Both the position numbers and the translations under genes were made by a program. A stretch of 20,286 bases of DNA from a virus: IMG/VR virus record IMGVR_UViG_3300044922_000340, positions 1-20,286 of that record. One strand, written 5' to 3'. A model generated the notes under the pieces. It was given only the letters and a program-made list of their open reading frames with translations. It ran no database searches and was not told the DNA's origin. Positions 1 to 6,329 of this stretch are shown here, in pieces. Each line of letters opens with the position of its first letter. The first letter of the stretch is position 1.

Positions 1-115
1 CTGATCCAGTAAGGGTTAGCCAAGCAATAAAGAATCCTAATAGGGTGAATATTTGGGCTATACTTTCCTTGATTACTTCCCATATATATTTAAATAGTGC
101 CTTGATTATTTTCAT
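1..115 (-). CDS. Small membrane protein, 3' end beyond window
   Basis: The N-terminal 38 residues of a gene that runs off the left edge. Its ATG overlaps the stop of the upstream 702-aa gene by one base (TAATG), and an AGGAGG ribosome binding site lies just upstream at about 119-127. The visible part starts with a basic amphipathic stretch (MKIIKALFKYIWEVIKE), then a hydrophobic run (QIFTLLGFFIAWLTLTG) that looks like one membrane-spanning helix. I do not recognise the family. A holin-like or other small phage membrane protein is possible given the exported protein upstream, but nothing visible proves it. The coupling implies co-translation with the PA14 protein. Confidence 0.6.
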   Translation of the reverse strand, partial: MKIIKALFKYIWEVIKESIAQIFTLLGFFIAWLTLTGS

Positions 116-2223
116 TATATCCTCCTAGTCATTGCAGCTGCAATAATATTTGATGCGATAATTACTGGTATTACAACTTCCTGCGCTTTTTCTCTTTGGT
201 CATCTGTCATATCTTTACCCCATTCTGAAGGGTTTAAAACTTTTTCAAAATCTATATCCAATATAGCTCCTATTGGATCCGCCAAAAATGCTTCTGTTTG
301 AACCTCTGTTGTTGCATCTGCTAAAGTATAAGGCATATTCGTATCTCCTGCTGACGCTGCTCTATCTTCAAATTCTACAAATGCCGTGGCCAATTCTGGA
401 TTGCTTTTCATTGCTTCAGCAATTGCTGATACATCTGAAGATTTAATTCCAAGGTTCTCTGCAACCTCGGATTTTGCTTCTTTTGTTAAAGCAGTTAATG
501 TTTGGCTAATTGCAGAAACTTGTTCAGGACTTAGTATAACTAATTTATTATCTTTACTTGTTAAATTAGCTATGACCCCAGAAAGATCTTCTGATGTTCC
601 AGTTCCTTTTTCAGGAATAAGCGCTGCTAATTCTTCATCTTTAATTTCAACATTATCTGTAGGCTCAGATGTTGGTTCTTCAGTAGGCTCAGATGTTGGT
701 TCTTCAGTAGGCTCTGGTGTTGGTTCTGGTGTTGGCTCTGGTGTTGGTTCTGGTGTTGGCTCTGGTGTTGGTTCTTCAGTAGGCTCTGGTGTTGGTTCTT
801 CAGTAGGTTCAGATGTTGGTTCCTCTGTAGGCTCTGGTGTTGGTTCTTCAGTAGGTTCAGATGTTGGTTCTTCAGTAGGCTCAGATGTTGGTTCTTCAGT
901 AGGCTCTGGTGTTGGTTCTGGTGTTGGCTGATTTGCTGCAGCGTTTGCTGCAGCTTGTGCAATTGCTGCGTTCAATTCTCTTTCAGACTGCTCAAAATAA
1001 TAAGTCCATGCATCTTCAATAGCAGCATTTAAATCAATTATAGATTGATTATATGTGTTGATTCTATTATTCTTTAATTCTAAAGCAGATGTTAGGTTTT
1101 GTTGTGCGATTGTTAGGTTTTGAATTGCTGTTGTGAGGTTTGATGTGAGATTTTGTAAGACTTGTACTTCTTGATTGTAAACATTTAGTTTGTCATTATA
1201 TACTGCTAATTTATTATTATAGATTGTTTGTGCTATAGACTGTGCTTCAACAGCATCATTGTAAGCATTGGTCTGTTCCTGTGTTGGTCCTGAGCCAGAA
1301 GAAAATGTATTAAGATTACAACTAAAGTTTTGTCCCCATACTCGTGGATCTCCAGCATAGTCGCATCCTGCTCCAGTCCAGCCTCCAGGAATTGCCCATC
1401 CAAGATGATAAGATCCTGGGCCTCCTCCGTTATACCACCAAATCTCTACACTCAATGTTTTGTCTTCGCTAACATCATATACTGGTGAATAGTCGCTCCA
1501 GGTAGTTCCTTGCTCTATCCATTGATCTATTGCAAGATTTCCGTCTACATACATTCTAAATCCATCATCTGTATATCCTGCAAAATATGTTGATGTGAAC
1601 CAAGACGGTACTGTTATTTGACCAGTGAACTTAACTATAAAGTTTTCGTATCTGTTACCACAAACTGGTAGTTGCATGTGACTTGAGTTCCAAGTGCCAG
1701 AACAAAGCACAGATCCTGGGGTAGCGACATTACCTTGTCTAACAAGAGTATAAACAGTGTATGCCAAACCTGTTCCCCCAGCACTCTGCATATTAGATTG
1801 TGTGGTTTGAACATTAATATTGGCTATGCTGAGAGCATCCTGTGCATCGTTTCTTTCTTCAAGAGCATTGTCTTTATGTTCAAGGGCCAAGGCTACTGTG
1901 GCTGTCTGCCCATCCACATTTGACTGGGCAAGGTTCTTTGCTTCTAAGGCTGTGGCTTCTGCTTCTACTGCATCTTCGTGGGCATCATAGGCATCATCTT
2001 TAAGTTCCTTCGCATTTGTGGCTGAAGCAAACTTATTTTCTGCTATGTCTATAAGATCTATAAAATCATCTTGATAAACTAAATTAGATACCTTACTATT
2101 AAGCTCTTCTATTTCTTGAGCGGCTAGGCTAAGTGGATCATCTCCGTGGGCAGGAGTAAGAAATACCCATCCAAACATTAAAATGGTGGCTAATGATAAT
2201 CTCCATGCTTTAGTCCTAGTCAA
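115..2223 (-). CDS. Exported PA14-domain protein with Pro-Thr repeats and coiled coils
   Basis: A 702-aa protein starting at TTG, chosen because an AGGAG site sits 6-7 bases upstream and only this start keeps the basic n-region of the signal peptide. Order: signal peptide at residues 1-27 (hydrophobic core about 9-24, AHG-D cleavage region); Ala/Glu-rich coiled coil about 30-145; PA14-like beta domain about 153-285 with the typical GYTDDGFRMYVDG segment and four Cys at 174, 188, 287 and 302; Asn/Gln-rich coiled coil about 314-425; a 90-residue PTPEP/PTEEP/PTSEP linker at 433-522; an acidic helical C-terminal domain; a hydrophobic segment about 682-698 followed by basic residues. PA14 domains usually bind carbohydrate. 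The domain order suggests a protein exported by the host and possibly anchored at its surface, or an unusual virion adhesin. It has its own promoter and is translationally coupled to the next gene. Function is inference. Confidence 0.85.
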   Translation of the reverse strand: MTRTKAWRLSLATILMFGWVFLTPAHGDDPLSLAAQEIEELNSKVSNLVYQDDFIDLIDIAENKFASATNAKELKDDAYDAHEDAVEAEATALEAKNLAQSNVDGQTATVALALEHKDNALEERNDAQDALSIANINVQTTQSNMQSAGGTGLAYTVYTLVRQGNVATPGSVLCSGTWNSSHMQLPVCGNRYENFIVKFTGQITVPSWFTSTYFAGYTDDGFRMYVDGNLAIDQWIEQGTTWSDYSPVYDVSEDKTLSVEIWWYNGGGPGSYHLGWAIPGGWTGAGCDYAGDPRVWGQNFSCNLNTFSSGSGPTQEQTNAYNDAVEAQSIAQTIYNNKLAVYNDKLNVYNQEVQVLQNLTSNLTTAIQNLTIAQQNLTSALELKNNRINTYNQSIIDLNAAIEDAWTYYFEQSERELNAAIAQAAANAAANQPTPEPTPEPTEEPTSEPTEEPTSEPTEEPTPEPTEEPTSEPTEEPTPEPTEEPTPEPTPEPTPEPTPEPTPEPTEEPTSEPTEEPTSEPTDNVEIKDEELAALIPEKGTGTSEDLSGVIANLTSKDNKLVILSPEQVSAISQTLTALTKEAKSEVAENLGIKSSDVSAIAEAMKSNPELATAFVEFEDRAASAGDTNMPYTLADATTEVQTEAFLADPIGAILDIDFEKVLNPSEWGKDMTDDQREKAQEVVIPVIIASNIIAAAMTRRI
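658..927 (-). repeat. Coding tandem repeat (Pro-Thr-Glu linker)
   Basis: A degenerate 12/24-bp tandem array inside the PA14 gene, encoding residues 433-522 as alternating PTPEP, PTEEP and PTSEP units. The periodicity opens long artificial reading frames on both strands (for example 386-931 plus and 627-962 minus), which I regard as shadows. Unit number probably varies by slippage. The product would be an extended, acidic, Pro-rich stalk of the kind found in wall-spanning or surface proteins. Confidence 0.9.
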
Positions 2224-2237
2224 CTATAACTCCTAAA

Positions 2238-2252
2238 TAAACAATTTGTTTA
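2238..2252. promoter_or_regulatory. Inverted repeat, possible operator
   Basis: A perfect inverted repeat with 7-bp arms (TAAACAA / TTGTTTA) and a one-base centre. It sits between the predicted -10 box at 2261-2266 and the ribosome binding site of the 702-aa gene, so it overlaps or closely follows the expected transcription start. The centre is too short for an RNA hairpin with full arms, so a protein-binding site is more likely. The binding protein is unknown. Confidence 0.35.
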
Positions 2253-2260
2253 CTTAGTTA

Positions 2261-2269
2261 ATTATACCA
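2261..2269 (-). promoter_or_regulatory. Extended -10 promoter for PA14 gene
   Basis: On the minus strand TGG is followed directly by TATAAT, a perfect extended -10 element. No good -35 box is visible at 16-18 bases. Transcription would start near 2254, giving a leader of about 30 nt with an AGGAG site before the TTG start. The same TGGTATAATTA string is found before the Hsp20 gene. Confidence 0.6.
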
Positions 2270-2275
2270 CTTTAA

Positions 2276-2464
2276 CTATTTAGGATTATCTGTCTTATAA
2301 AATCCATTACCTTTAAATTGTATACCAAATGGGGTAAAATGTCTTATCATTTCAGAATCACATTCAACACATGTGTAACCTGGATCTGCATCCATGATTG
2401 ATCTATTAACAGACATGGTTGCATGTGCATCATCTTCTGAGCATTTGTATTCGTATACAGGCAT
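2276..2464 (-). CDS. FmdB-like small zinc-ribbon protein
   Basis: 62 aa, begins MPVYEYKC as FmdB-family proteins do. The ATG overlaps the stop of the preceding DUF2061 gene by one base (TAATG), which favours this start over a longer frame reaching 2494. Possible metal ligands are Cys8, Cys32 and Cys35; the second Cys of the usual first CxxC is absent (Asp11 occupies it, with His14 nearby), so metal binding may be altered. FmdB-type ribbons are annotated as putative regulators, but their role in phages is unclear. It is the last gene of the Hsp20-to-FmdB unit. Confidence 0.75.
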   Translation of the reverse strand: MPVYEYKCSEDDAHATMSVNRSIMDADPGYTCVECDSEMIRHFTPFGIQFKGNGFYKTDNPK

Positions 2465-2667
2465 TACTTTCTTCCCCATTGTATATAGTTCCATCCACGC
2501 TCATGTGCGTAGTAGACAAACACTTTAACTACCGTTTCCCAAAACGCAATCGATATAGAAAGACTGGCGTTTTTAGTGATTACATAAGCAACAATAACAG
2601 ATGTTAGGGTCCCCCATATACGATAACTAAGAGCTTTAACAAAAGATCTTGCTCTGGTTACCGTCAT
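2464..2667 (-). CDS. DUF2061 small membrane protein (second copy)
   Basis: 67 aa from an ATG that overlaps the previous stop in an ATGA junction. It begins MTVTRARSFVKALSYRI, has two hydrophobic segments (about 17-33 and 40-55), and ends with the family-typical YYxHERxWN region followed by W-G-R/K. It is a diverged paralogue of the gene immediately upstream: equal length, same layout and same terminal motif. DUF2061 proteins are predicted inner-membrane proteins of unknown function, often found near sulfate-activation genes. Here they lie directly downstream of an APS-kinase-like gene, which repeats that association. Confidence 0.8.
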   Translation of the reverse strand: MTVTRARSFVKALSYRIWGTLTSVIVAYVITKNASLSISIAFWETVVKVFVYYAHERGWNYIQWGRK

Positions 2668-2867
2668 TCCTTGCCCCAGCCAACTGAATTCCAAATTCTT
2701 TCATGATAGTAGTAAGCTACAAAGTTAACCCCATTAGTTATTACTGTAGCAAGTGTGGCCATATTAATATCTTTACTCAGAGCATAAAGAGTTACAAATG
2801 TTGTTACTAGTGCTACAACTCTCCAGGTTAAAGACTTTGCAAAAGATCTACTTTTCTTTACGCTCAT
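2664..2867 (-). CDS. DUF2061 small membrane protein (first copy)
   Basis: 67 aa. The ATG at 2867 is preferred over an in-frame TTG four codons upstream because GGGGA lies at a proper distance before it. The protein begins MSVKKSRSFAKSLTWRV, has two hydrophobic helices (about 15-31 and 37-53), and ends YYYHERIWNSVGWGKE. It overlaps the second copy by four bases (ATGA). It and its paralogue may act as a hetero-oligomer, but that is inference. No catalytic residues are recognisable. Confidence 0.8.
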   Translation of the reverse strand: MSVKKSRSFAKSLTWRVVALVTTFVTLYALSKDINMATLATVITNGVNFVAYYYHERIWNSVGWGKE

Positions 2868-2907
2868 CTTTGTCCCCAAACATTATTCGCTCTTCCGCTT
2901 CGTTCAT
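2848..2907 (-). CDS. Possible 19-aa peptide in intergenic gap
   Basis: A very short acidic reading frame (MNEAEERIMFGDKDERKEK) fills the gap between the kinase/nucleotidyltransferase gene and the first DUF2061 gene, and overlaps the latter by 20 bases. The open frame continues upstream into the end of the kinase gene, so a longer version is also possible. Only a weak GAAGAG lies upstream. It may be chance, or a leader frame coupling translation of DUF2061. Confidence 0.2.
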   Translation of the reverse strand: MNEAEERIMFGDKDERKEK

Positions 2908-2932
2908 TAAGCGGCCAGACTCTTCTAAATAA

Positions 2933-3694
2933 TTAAATACCCAACTGCTTGCGTTTTTCAGTAGCCGAAATAGCATGAATGTCTGCCCCCAAATCTACTT
3001 GCTCAATCTTATATCCAACATCTCTTCCGTATACAATATTAGTAATGTTGGGTAGTCTTAGTACTAATGCGCCATCCATAAATTCATCCTTGGCTATGTA
3101 TTCTTTTACTTGATCAAACTTAAGTGGATCTTTTTCACTTGTGTTGTATGTATTGCGTACTCCAAGAAGTACTTGTCCTGTTCTCTTTCCCGCTTCTTTG
3201 TAAAGAGCGTGGTGCCCTTCATGCCATGGCTGATATCGGCCAAGCATCAGTGTTGTTGGAGCTGACCAATCATGCAATCCAAACTTTTCGATAATATGCG
3301 ATGACTTTGCTCCAGCATTAAGGTTATGACTAATAAAAGAAACATCAAAACTGGTTGGACGCTCAAACATTTTATTTGTATCCTCAAAACGACCCTCTGC
3401 TAAAGTATCCATAAAAACCAAAATGTCTGGTTTACCAAATGCTGCACGAGTCATTTCTGTTGGACACACAAAGTCTACAATTACTGGAGCAACTCCCTGC
3501 TTAGCAATTAAACGAGCCATTTCACCCATGCGTCTTGCTTGTTCAATTCTGTCTTCTGGCGTAAAACTTAAATCAGAGTTTACGGTTGCACGTACCTCAT
3601 CTGCATTAAGATGAATTGCATTTATTCTTTCTTTAAGTGCCTTTGCTAATTCTGTTTTACCAGATCCTGGTAGTCCAATAATTTGAATAATCAT
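2933..3694 (-). CDS. APS-kinase-like P-loop kinase fused to nucleotidyltransferase
   Basis: 253 aa, with AGGAAG six bases before the ATG. Residues 1 to about 120 form a P-loop kinase of APS/polynucleotide-kinase type: Walker A GLPGSGKT at 7-14, the NADEVR segment at 30-35, and a hydrophobic strand ending in Asp74. Residues about 146-253 form a HIGH-superfamily nucleotidyltransferase: GRYQPWHEGHH at 152-162, matching GxFxPxHxGH with His158 and His161, and the ISATEKR motif at 242-248, the counterpart of ISxTxxR in NMN and related adenylyltransferases. Family knowledge says the first domain phosphorylates a nucleotide, sugar or APS and the second transfers a nucleotidyl group. The true substrate cannot be read from sequence. 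Neighbouring DUF2061 genes hint at sulfate activation, but NAD or sugar-nucleotide metabolism is equally open. Confidence 0.8.
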   Translation of the reverse strand: MIIQIIGLPGSGKTELAKALKERINAIHLNADEVRATVNSDLSFTPEDRIEQARRMGEMARLIAKQGVAPVIVDFVCPTEMTRAAFGKPDILVFMDTLAEGRFEDTNKMFERPTSFDVSFISHNLNAGAKSSHIIEKFGLHDWSAPTTLMLGRYQPWHEGHHALYKEAGKRTGQVLLGVRNTYNTSEKDPLKFDQVKEYIAKDEFMDGALVLRLPNITNIVYGRDVGYKIEQVDLGADIHAISATEKRKQLGI

Positions 3695-3744
3695 ATCAAT
3701 CTTCCTGTTAGAGGGCAGTTTTTGGACGTACCCAGGTCTCGATG

Positions 3745-4161
3745 TTATTTAATTTTTAGAATTTTTGGCTGCTTTTCTTTTGGCAGATTTCTAACTACAC
3801 GGATATTTAGCATTCCGTCTTTTAGCTCTACACTAGAAACTTCCATGTATTCACTTAGTTCAAAAATCCTAGTAAACTTACGTGCAGCAATTCCCTTGTG
3901 GACAACTTCTGCATCTGTTACTTCTGTAATTTCACCTGTAATCCAAAGACTTCCGTCTTCAATTGATACAGTCAGATCTTCTCTTGTGAATCCAGCAACT
4001 GCCAGAGTTAACTGATAGTTGTCTTCGTCTAGCTTTAGCAAATCATAGGGCGGGAATGCCGTATTGTTTACCTTACTAAGACTATTGAAACGCTCCAACT
4101 CTCTGTTGAAGCCAATAAAAAATGGATCCTTGAATAGATCCATAGCAAATTGTGTTACCAT
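3745..4161 (-). CDS. Hsp20 / alpha-crystallin small heat-shock protein
   Basis: 138 aa. AAGGAG six bases before the ATG fixes the start. A short aromatic N-terminal arm (FKDPFFIGFNRELERF) precedes the alpha-crystallin domain at about 37-130, with PPYDLLKLDEDNYQLTLAVA, AGFTREDLTVSIEDGSLWITGE and the closing ELKDGMLNIRV strand. The C-terminal tail is KEKQPKILKIK. Small heat-shock proteins hold unfolding proteins in an ATP-independent manner and form cytoplasmic oligomers. Phage copies occur in several aquatic phages and probably aid virion protein folding or host survival during infection. The gene has its own extended -10 promoter, so it heads the unit ending with the FmdB gene. Confidence 0.92.
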   Translation of the reverse strand: MVTQFAMDLFKDPFFIGFNRELERFNSLSKVNNTAFPPYDLLKLDEDNYQLTLAVAGFTREDLTVSIEDGSLWITGEITEVTDAEVVHKGIAARKFTRIFELSEYMEVSSVELKDGMLNIRVVRNLPKEKQPKILKIK

Positions 4162-4187
4162 TTTATTCTCCTTTTAAGCAAGTAATA

Positions 4188-4214
4188 TAGTCACCCCCGT
4201 TTGGCAGATGACTA
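4188..4214. promoter_or_regulatory. Inverted repeat at Hsp20 transcription start, possible operator
   Basis: Six-bp arms TAGTCA (4188-4193) and TGACTA (4209-4214) are separated by 15 bases. The site begins about where transcription from the Hsp20 promoter should start. It does not match the CIRCE or HAIR heat-shock operators as I know them. It could be an operator or a weak leader hairpin. Confidence 0.3.
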
Positions 4215-4218
4215 AATA

Positions 4219-4248
4219 ATTATACCATTTGTATTAGCTTTTACGCAA
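4219..4248 (-). promoter_or_regulatory. Promoter for Hsp20 unit
   Basis: The -10 box TATAAT at 4219-4224 is preceded by TGG (extended -10). A moderate -35 box TTGCGT lies at 4243-4248 with an 18-base spacer. The -35 falls at the stop of the upstream nuclease gene. The expected start near 4212 gives a leader of about 50 nt. Confidence 0.65.
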
Positions 4249-4656
4249 CTACTTTTTTGCTTTAGCTCTTTTCTTAGCTAATGCTTCAAAATCTTTTACC
4301 TTGGTGTCTCCCATATATACCCAGGCATATCCATCATCTATCATTTTTTGATTAATTGATATACTTGATCCGTCTAGGAATACCCATCCTAAAATTCGAC
4401 CATATTTTTCTGAAGAATCCATTTTTTCTGTTTTAATTACAACTGTTTTTGCAGATTCAATTGCATTCTTTAGGTATGACTTAGACTCAAGACCAAGGGC
4501 TTTCTCAAACTTGTCAGACGTTCTGCTTTCTGGAGTATCTATGCCTGCCAGACGAACTCTTGAACTAAATGAAATATCAAACCCAAGATCGATATCGACA
4601 TCTATTGTGTCTCCATCAACAATCTTGCTTACCTTTTTTACATAATATTCAAACAT
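4249..4656 (-). CDS. Staphylococcal-nuclease (thermonuclease) homologue
   Basis: 135 aa, with GGGAG five bases before the ATG. One SNase domain fills the protein: VDGDTIDVDIDLG, then VRLAGIDTPE, then EKYGRILGWVF and a terminal WVYMGD segment. The catalytic set appears complete: Arg35, Glu43 and Arg87, with metal-binding Asp21 and Asp40. There is no signal peptide and the C-terminus is Lys/Ala-rich, so it should act in the cytoplasm. It would cleave DNA or RNA with calcium to leave 3'-phosphates. In a phage this may serve host DNA breakdown or nucleotide recycling. It lies ten bases from the dehydrogenase gene and is probably co-transcribed with it. Confidence 0.9.
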   Translation of the reverse strand: MFEYYVKKVSKIVDGDTIDVDIDLGFDISFSSRVRLAGIDTPESRTSDKFEKALGLESKSYLKNAIESAKTVVIKTEKMDSSEKYGRILGWVFLDGSSISINQKMIDDGYAWVYMGDTKVKDFEALAKKRAKAKK

Positions 4657-4666
4657 TTTTCTCCCT

Positions 4667-5365
4667 TTACCATGGCCTATCTATACTTCTTGTATGAGCC
4701 ATACTTATTTTATTTATATTAACTGTTTCTGGTAGCTGAGAAACCCAAAATACTGCCTCAGCTACATCTGAGCTAGACAATGCAACTTCTCTGTATTGCC
4801 TACCATTTATTGTTCCTGGTGCAATTTCTGTTACTCGGATGTTGTCTTGGTGTAACTCAAATCTTAATGACTCTGTTATTACAGAATTAGCTTTCTTAGC
4901 TGCAGAGTATGTATTGCTTCCTGGAAAAATGTTATCTGCCGCTGTAGAAGTTATATTTATTATGTGCCCCTTTTTATTTTTCTTAAATATTGGTATTAAT
5001 ATTTTTGACATATTAAACACATAAAATACATTTATGTCAAAACACTCTTCCAGACTATTACTTCTTGACTGATCCACTGGAACAAACTCTATTCCCCCTC
5101 CAGCAACGTTTACAAGTATAGATATATTCATTTCAGAAACATAGTTTCCAAACTCCATTATCTCTTCCTTATTTGACAAGTCTATCTTGTAAGGAATTAT
5201 TTTATCCTTATATTCATCGGGAAAATCTTTTATTGCAGATTCAGTTCTTGCTAATGCAATTACATTAAATCCTTCTTCTGCAAACCTAATGGCTGTCTGC
5301 CTACCAGACCCATAGCTAGCTCCAGCAACTACAACAACGCCTTTTGCGTCATCTACATTTAACAT
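4667..5365 (-). CDS. Short-chain dehydrogenase/reductase
   Basis: 232 aa from ATG at 5365, preferred over a start six codons upstream because AAGGAG lies seven bases before it. It is a classical Rossmann SDR: the nucleotide-binding glycine motif AGASYGSG at 14-21 (usually TGxxxGxG), NVAGG at 86-90 for NNAG, and a catalytic tetrad readable as Asn112, Ser140, Tyr153 and Lys157 in YSAAK. Arg40 after the second strand may favour NADP(H). The substrate is unknown. The length matches the clavaldehyde-dehydrogenase/YdfG-like SDR group. The gene follows tRNA-Arg within the tRNA-containing accessory unit, has no usual phage function, and looks acquired from a bacterial host. Confidence 0.9.
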   Translation of the reverse strand: MLNVDDAKGVVVVAGASYGSGRQTAIRFAEEGFNVIALARTESAIKDFPDEYKDKIIPYKIDLSNKEEIMEFGNYVSEMNISILVNVAGGGIEFVPVDQSRSNSLEECFDINVFYVFNMSKILIPIFKKNKKGHIINITSTAADNIFPGSNTYSAAKKANSVITESLRFELHQDNIRVTEIAPGTINGRQYREVALSSSDVAEAVFWVSQLPETVNINKISMAHTRSIDRPW

Positions 5366-5394
5366 TTTAATTCTCCTTGTCATAATTTATTTAG

Positions 5395-5467
5395 TACCCC
5401 TGAAAGGAATCGAACCTCCGACACGCAGGGTAGAAACCTGCTGCTCTATCCACTGAGCTACAAGGGC
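5395..5467 (-). tRNA. tRNA-Arg (UCU)
   Basis: A 73-nt cloverleaf. Acceptor GCCCTTG pairs with CAGGGGT (with G-U pairs), the D arm is GCTC/GAGC, and anticodon stem GCAGG/CCTGC holds loop TTTCTAC, giving anticodon TCT. The T loop is TTCGATT. Discriminator is A; CCA is not encoded. It reads AGA codons, which are common in this AT-rich DNA. It sits six bases after the SGNH gene and 29 bases before the SDR start, so it is likely cut from a longer mRNA. Confidence 0.95.
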
Positions 5468-5473
5468 ATTACT

Positions 5474-6196
5474 TTAGACCTTATAGCCTAAAAGAAATTG
5501 TAATATTGGCCTATATTTGTCAACAATTAGATGATCGTTAAGTAAAAGCTTTAGTGGCTTTTTATACTGCATAGTGCTGTCAATCATATCGCACCCAAGT
5601 ACCTCACGAATATTTATAGGATCTGGTAAGTTATTTTTTCTTGAATACTTTTGCAGCGCTTCTACAAATAAAAGGTGCTGCTCATGTCTTTGCTCAAACT
5701 CTATGGCTGGGTCATCAGCAAAATTACCCCAGTTAGCAGTTACTATTGTTATGAATTGTGGTATAGGCTCTATAAAAACTATATTTGCTTTGTCAAACTT
5801 TTTGATAGTGCTATTTACATAATGCTCTGCAACTTCGTCTGCGCCCTTATATTTATCTGATTGTGGTAAATAATTTTTTACATCTATGTAGCCTAGCCAA
5901 GGCATTACCAAAGATTCAGAGTTGTTAAAGTCTTTAAGATATTCATGTTTTTCATAGTTAAAATTATATGCTGATCTTCCTGGATGGCTTGAAAATGTAA
6001 TGTTAATATCATTTTCTATATAATATGTAAGTTCATCATGTATTTTTTGCTGACCACCATCTTTATTGGTTAAATATTGAACTAGAAATGTTTTAGATAA
6101 TATGTGATCATGCATTTGATTATTTTTAATATGCATGTCTGGAAGATTATAGCTTAGCTTGGAGGTATGAGAGTCTCCTATTACTACTTTTTTCAT
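5474..6196 (-). CDS. SGNH-hydrolase-like protein
   Basis: 240 aa from ATG at 6196, chosen because AAAGGAG lies six bases upstream and because a longer start at 6226 would run into tRNA-Met. The N-terminus MKKVVIGDSHTSKL carries a GDSH block with Ser9 as candidate nucleophile. Near the C-terminus LLNDHLIVDKY supplies an Asp-His pair resembling block V of SGNH esterases. No signal peptide is seen. If active it would remove acyl or acetyl groups from an unknown substrate, perhaps a glycan or lipid. Blocks II and III are not clear, so the enzymatic call is tentative. The gene is framed by two tRNA genes, suggesting a cassette insertion. Confidence 0.6.
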   Translation of the reverse strand: MKKVVIGDSHTSKLSYNLPDMHIKNNQMHDHILSKTFLVQYLTNKDGGQQKIHDELTYYIENDINITFSSHPGRSAYNFNYEKHEYLKDFNNSESLVMPWLGYIDVKNYLPQSDKYKGADEVAEHYVNSTIKKFDKANIVFIEPIPQFITIVTANWGNFADDPAIEFEQRHEQHLLFVEALQKYSRKNNLPDPINIREVLGCDMIDSTMQYKKPLKLLLNDHLIVDKYRPILQFLLGYKV

Positions 6197-6218
6197 CTTT
6201 TTCTCCTTTAAAACATTG

Positions 6219-6292
6219 TGTGCCAAGTAGGACTTGAACCTACGATTACCGAATTATGAGTTCGGGGCTTTAACCAACTAAGCTATTGGCAC
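6219..6292 (-). tRNA. tRNA-Met (CAU), elongator type
   Basis: A 74-nt cloverleaf. Acceptor GTGCCAA pairs perfectly with TTGGCAC, the D arm is GCTT/AAGC, and anticodon stem CCGAA/TTCGG holds loop CTCATAA with anticodon CAT. T arm is GTAGG/CCTAC. Discriminator is A; no encoded CCA. A paired 1-72 position and no G-C run in the anticodon stem argue against an initiator. A lysidine-modified tRNA-Ile cannot be excluded. Its promoter places the transcript start only a few bases upstream. Confidence 0.93.
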
Positions 6293-6301
6293 CTATGCTT
6301 A

Positions 6302-6329
6302 ATTGTACTATATTAGTGCTGAGTGTCAA
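6302..6329 (-). promoter_or_regulatory. Promoter for tRNA-Met / accessory unit
   Basis: A consensus -35 TTGACA at 6324-6329, a 16-base spacer, and -10 TACAAT at 6302-6307 on the minus strand. The start would be near 6295, about three bases before mature tRNA-Met. The -35 box lies in the last codons of the 78-aa gene. It probably drives tRNA-Met, SGNH, tRNA-Arg, SDR and nuclease together. Confidence 0.65.

Noticed and set aside
658-927. Direct repeats considered as a CRISPR array
   Set aside because: Units are contiguous with no unique spacers, and they keep one protein frame.
386-931. Long plus-strand reading frame of Gly/Ser/Val repeats
   Set aside because: It is the antisense shadow of the Pro-Thr repeat in the PA14 gene. 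Low-complexity coding without start signals.
627-962. Minus-strand frame rich in Gln/His/Leu repeats
   Set aside because: An out-of-frame reading of the same tandem repeat inside the PA14 gene.
2216-2226. TTGACT at the PA14 gene start as a -35 box
   Set aside because: No acceptable -10 follows at 16-18 bases on the minus strand; kept only as a repeated string.
5474-6226. SGNH gene starting at 6226
   Set aside because: That start lies within tRNA-Met; the ATG at 6196 has AAAGGAG at the right distance.
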